Shown in pieces: positions 5,774 through 5,829 of a stretch of DNA of 5,829 nt. A program made the translations under genes and the position numbers. Each line of letters begins with the position of its first letter. The first letter of the stretch is position 1. A model generated the notes under the pieces. The model saw nothing but the letters and a program-made list of their open reading frames with translations, ran no database searches and was not told the origin of the DNA. Source of the DNA: Rubrivirga sp. (lineage in GTDB: Bacteria > Bacteroidota > Rhodothermia > Rhodothermales > Rubricoccaceae); NCBI GenBank assembly GCA_012269805.1, contig JAAXJP010000706.1:1-5829 (forward strand), in the 5' to 3' direction.

Positions 5774-5820
5774 GCGCGGCCTAGAGGGCGCCCCTGAGGC
5801 GCGCCGGGCCCCCGCGGGGG
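5774..5820. repeat. Second imperfect hairpin and CCCCCGCGGGGG palindrome
   Basis: GCGC-G-GCCT (5774-5782) pairs with AGGCGCGC (5797-5804) as 8 bp with one bulged G. Inside it AGGG (5785-5788) pairs with CCCT (5792-5795) around a CGC loop. Next, CCCCCGCGGGGG (5809-5820) is a perfect 12-base palindrome. The window ends nine bases later. These may be a backup terminator or the terminator of a convergent gene beyond the window, but GC-rich DNA yields such pairings easily. Confidence 0.3.
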
Positions 5821-5829
5821 ATGGGGATT

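Overview
The window is dominated by one very large secreted-protein gene on the + strand (407-5701, 1764 codons), with a G+C-rich non-coding stretch before it and a terminator region after it. The DNA is strongly G+C-rich, with third codon positions almost always G or C. The protein ends in a type IX secretion system (T9SS) type A C-terminal sorting domain. That domain is confined to the Bacteroidota and relatives, so a high-GC member such as the Rhodothermota (Rhodothermus, Salinibacter, Rubricoccus/Rubrivirga relatives) is the best guess. The very acidic, lysine-poor protein would suit a marine or saline habitat. The taxonomic assignment is inference.

Layout: 1-406 is non-coding, with several GC hairpins, a repeated TGCGCAG word, a weak Bacteroidota-type -7 promoter match (309-316) and two overlapping, mutually exclusive inverted repeats (317-353). 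The start codon at 407 has no Shine-Dalgarno sequence and is preceded by a copy of the anti-Shine-Dalgarno sequence. The protein then reads, in order: a Sec signal peptide (residues 1-33); a long beta-strand-rich, probably right-handed beta-helix/solenoid region (about 34-838); an inserted block of about 12 calcium-loop (EF-hand/dockerin-like) repeats (840-1142); a second beta-rich region (about 1147-1468); a pre-C-terminal module seen in T9SS cargo (about 1469-1670); and the sorting domain (1671-1764). After the stop come a small hairpin containing the stop codon, a very stable GAAA-capped terminator hairpin (5730-5767) and a second imperfect hairpin near the window end.

With a single gene there is no pathway to reconstruct. 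The most economical reading is a monocistronic surface or extracellular filament/adhesin-like protein. It would be exported by Sec, then moved across the outer membrane by T9SS, and stiffened by calcium outside the cell. The enzymatic or binding target cannot be told from the sequence. I found no RNA genes, CRISPR array, insertion sequence or tRNA. The points most worth a second look are the two-tier calcium-loop repeat inserted into the beta region, the near-absence of lysine (three by eye) and of cysteine in the mature protein, and the unusual translation-start context.
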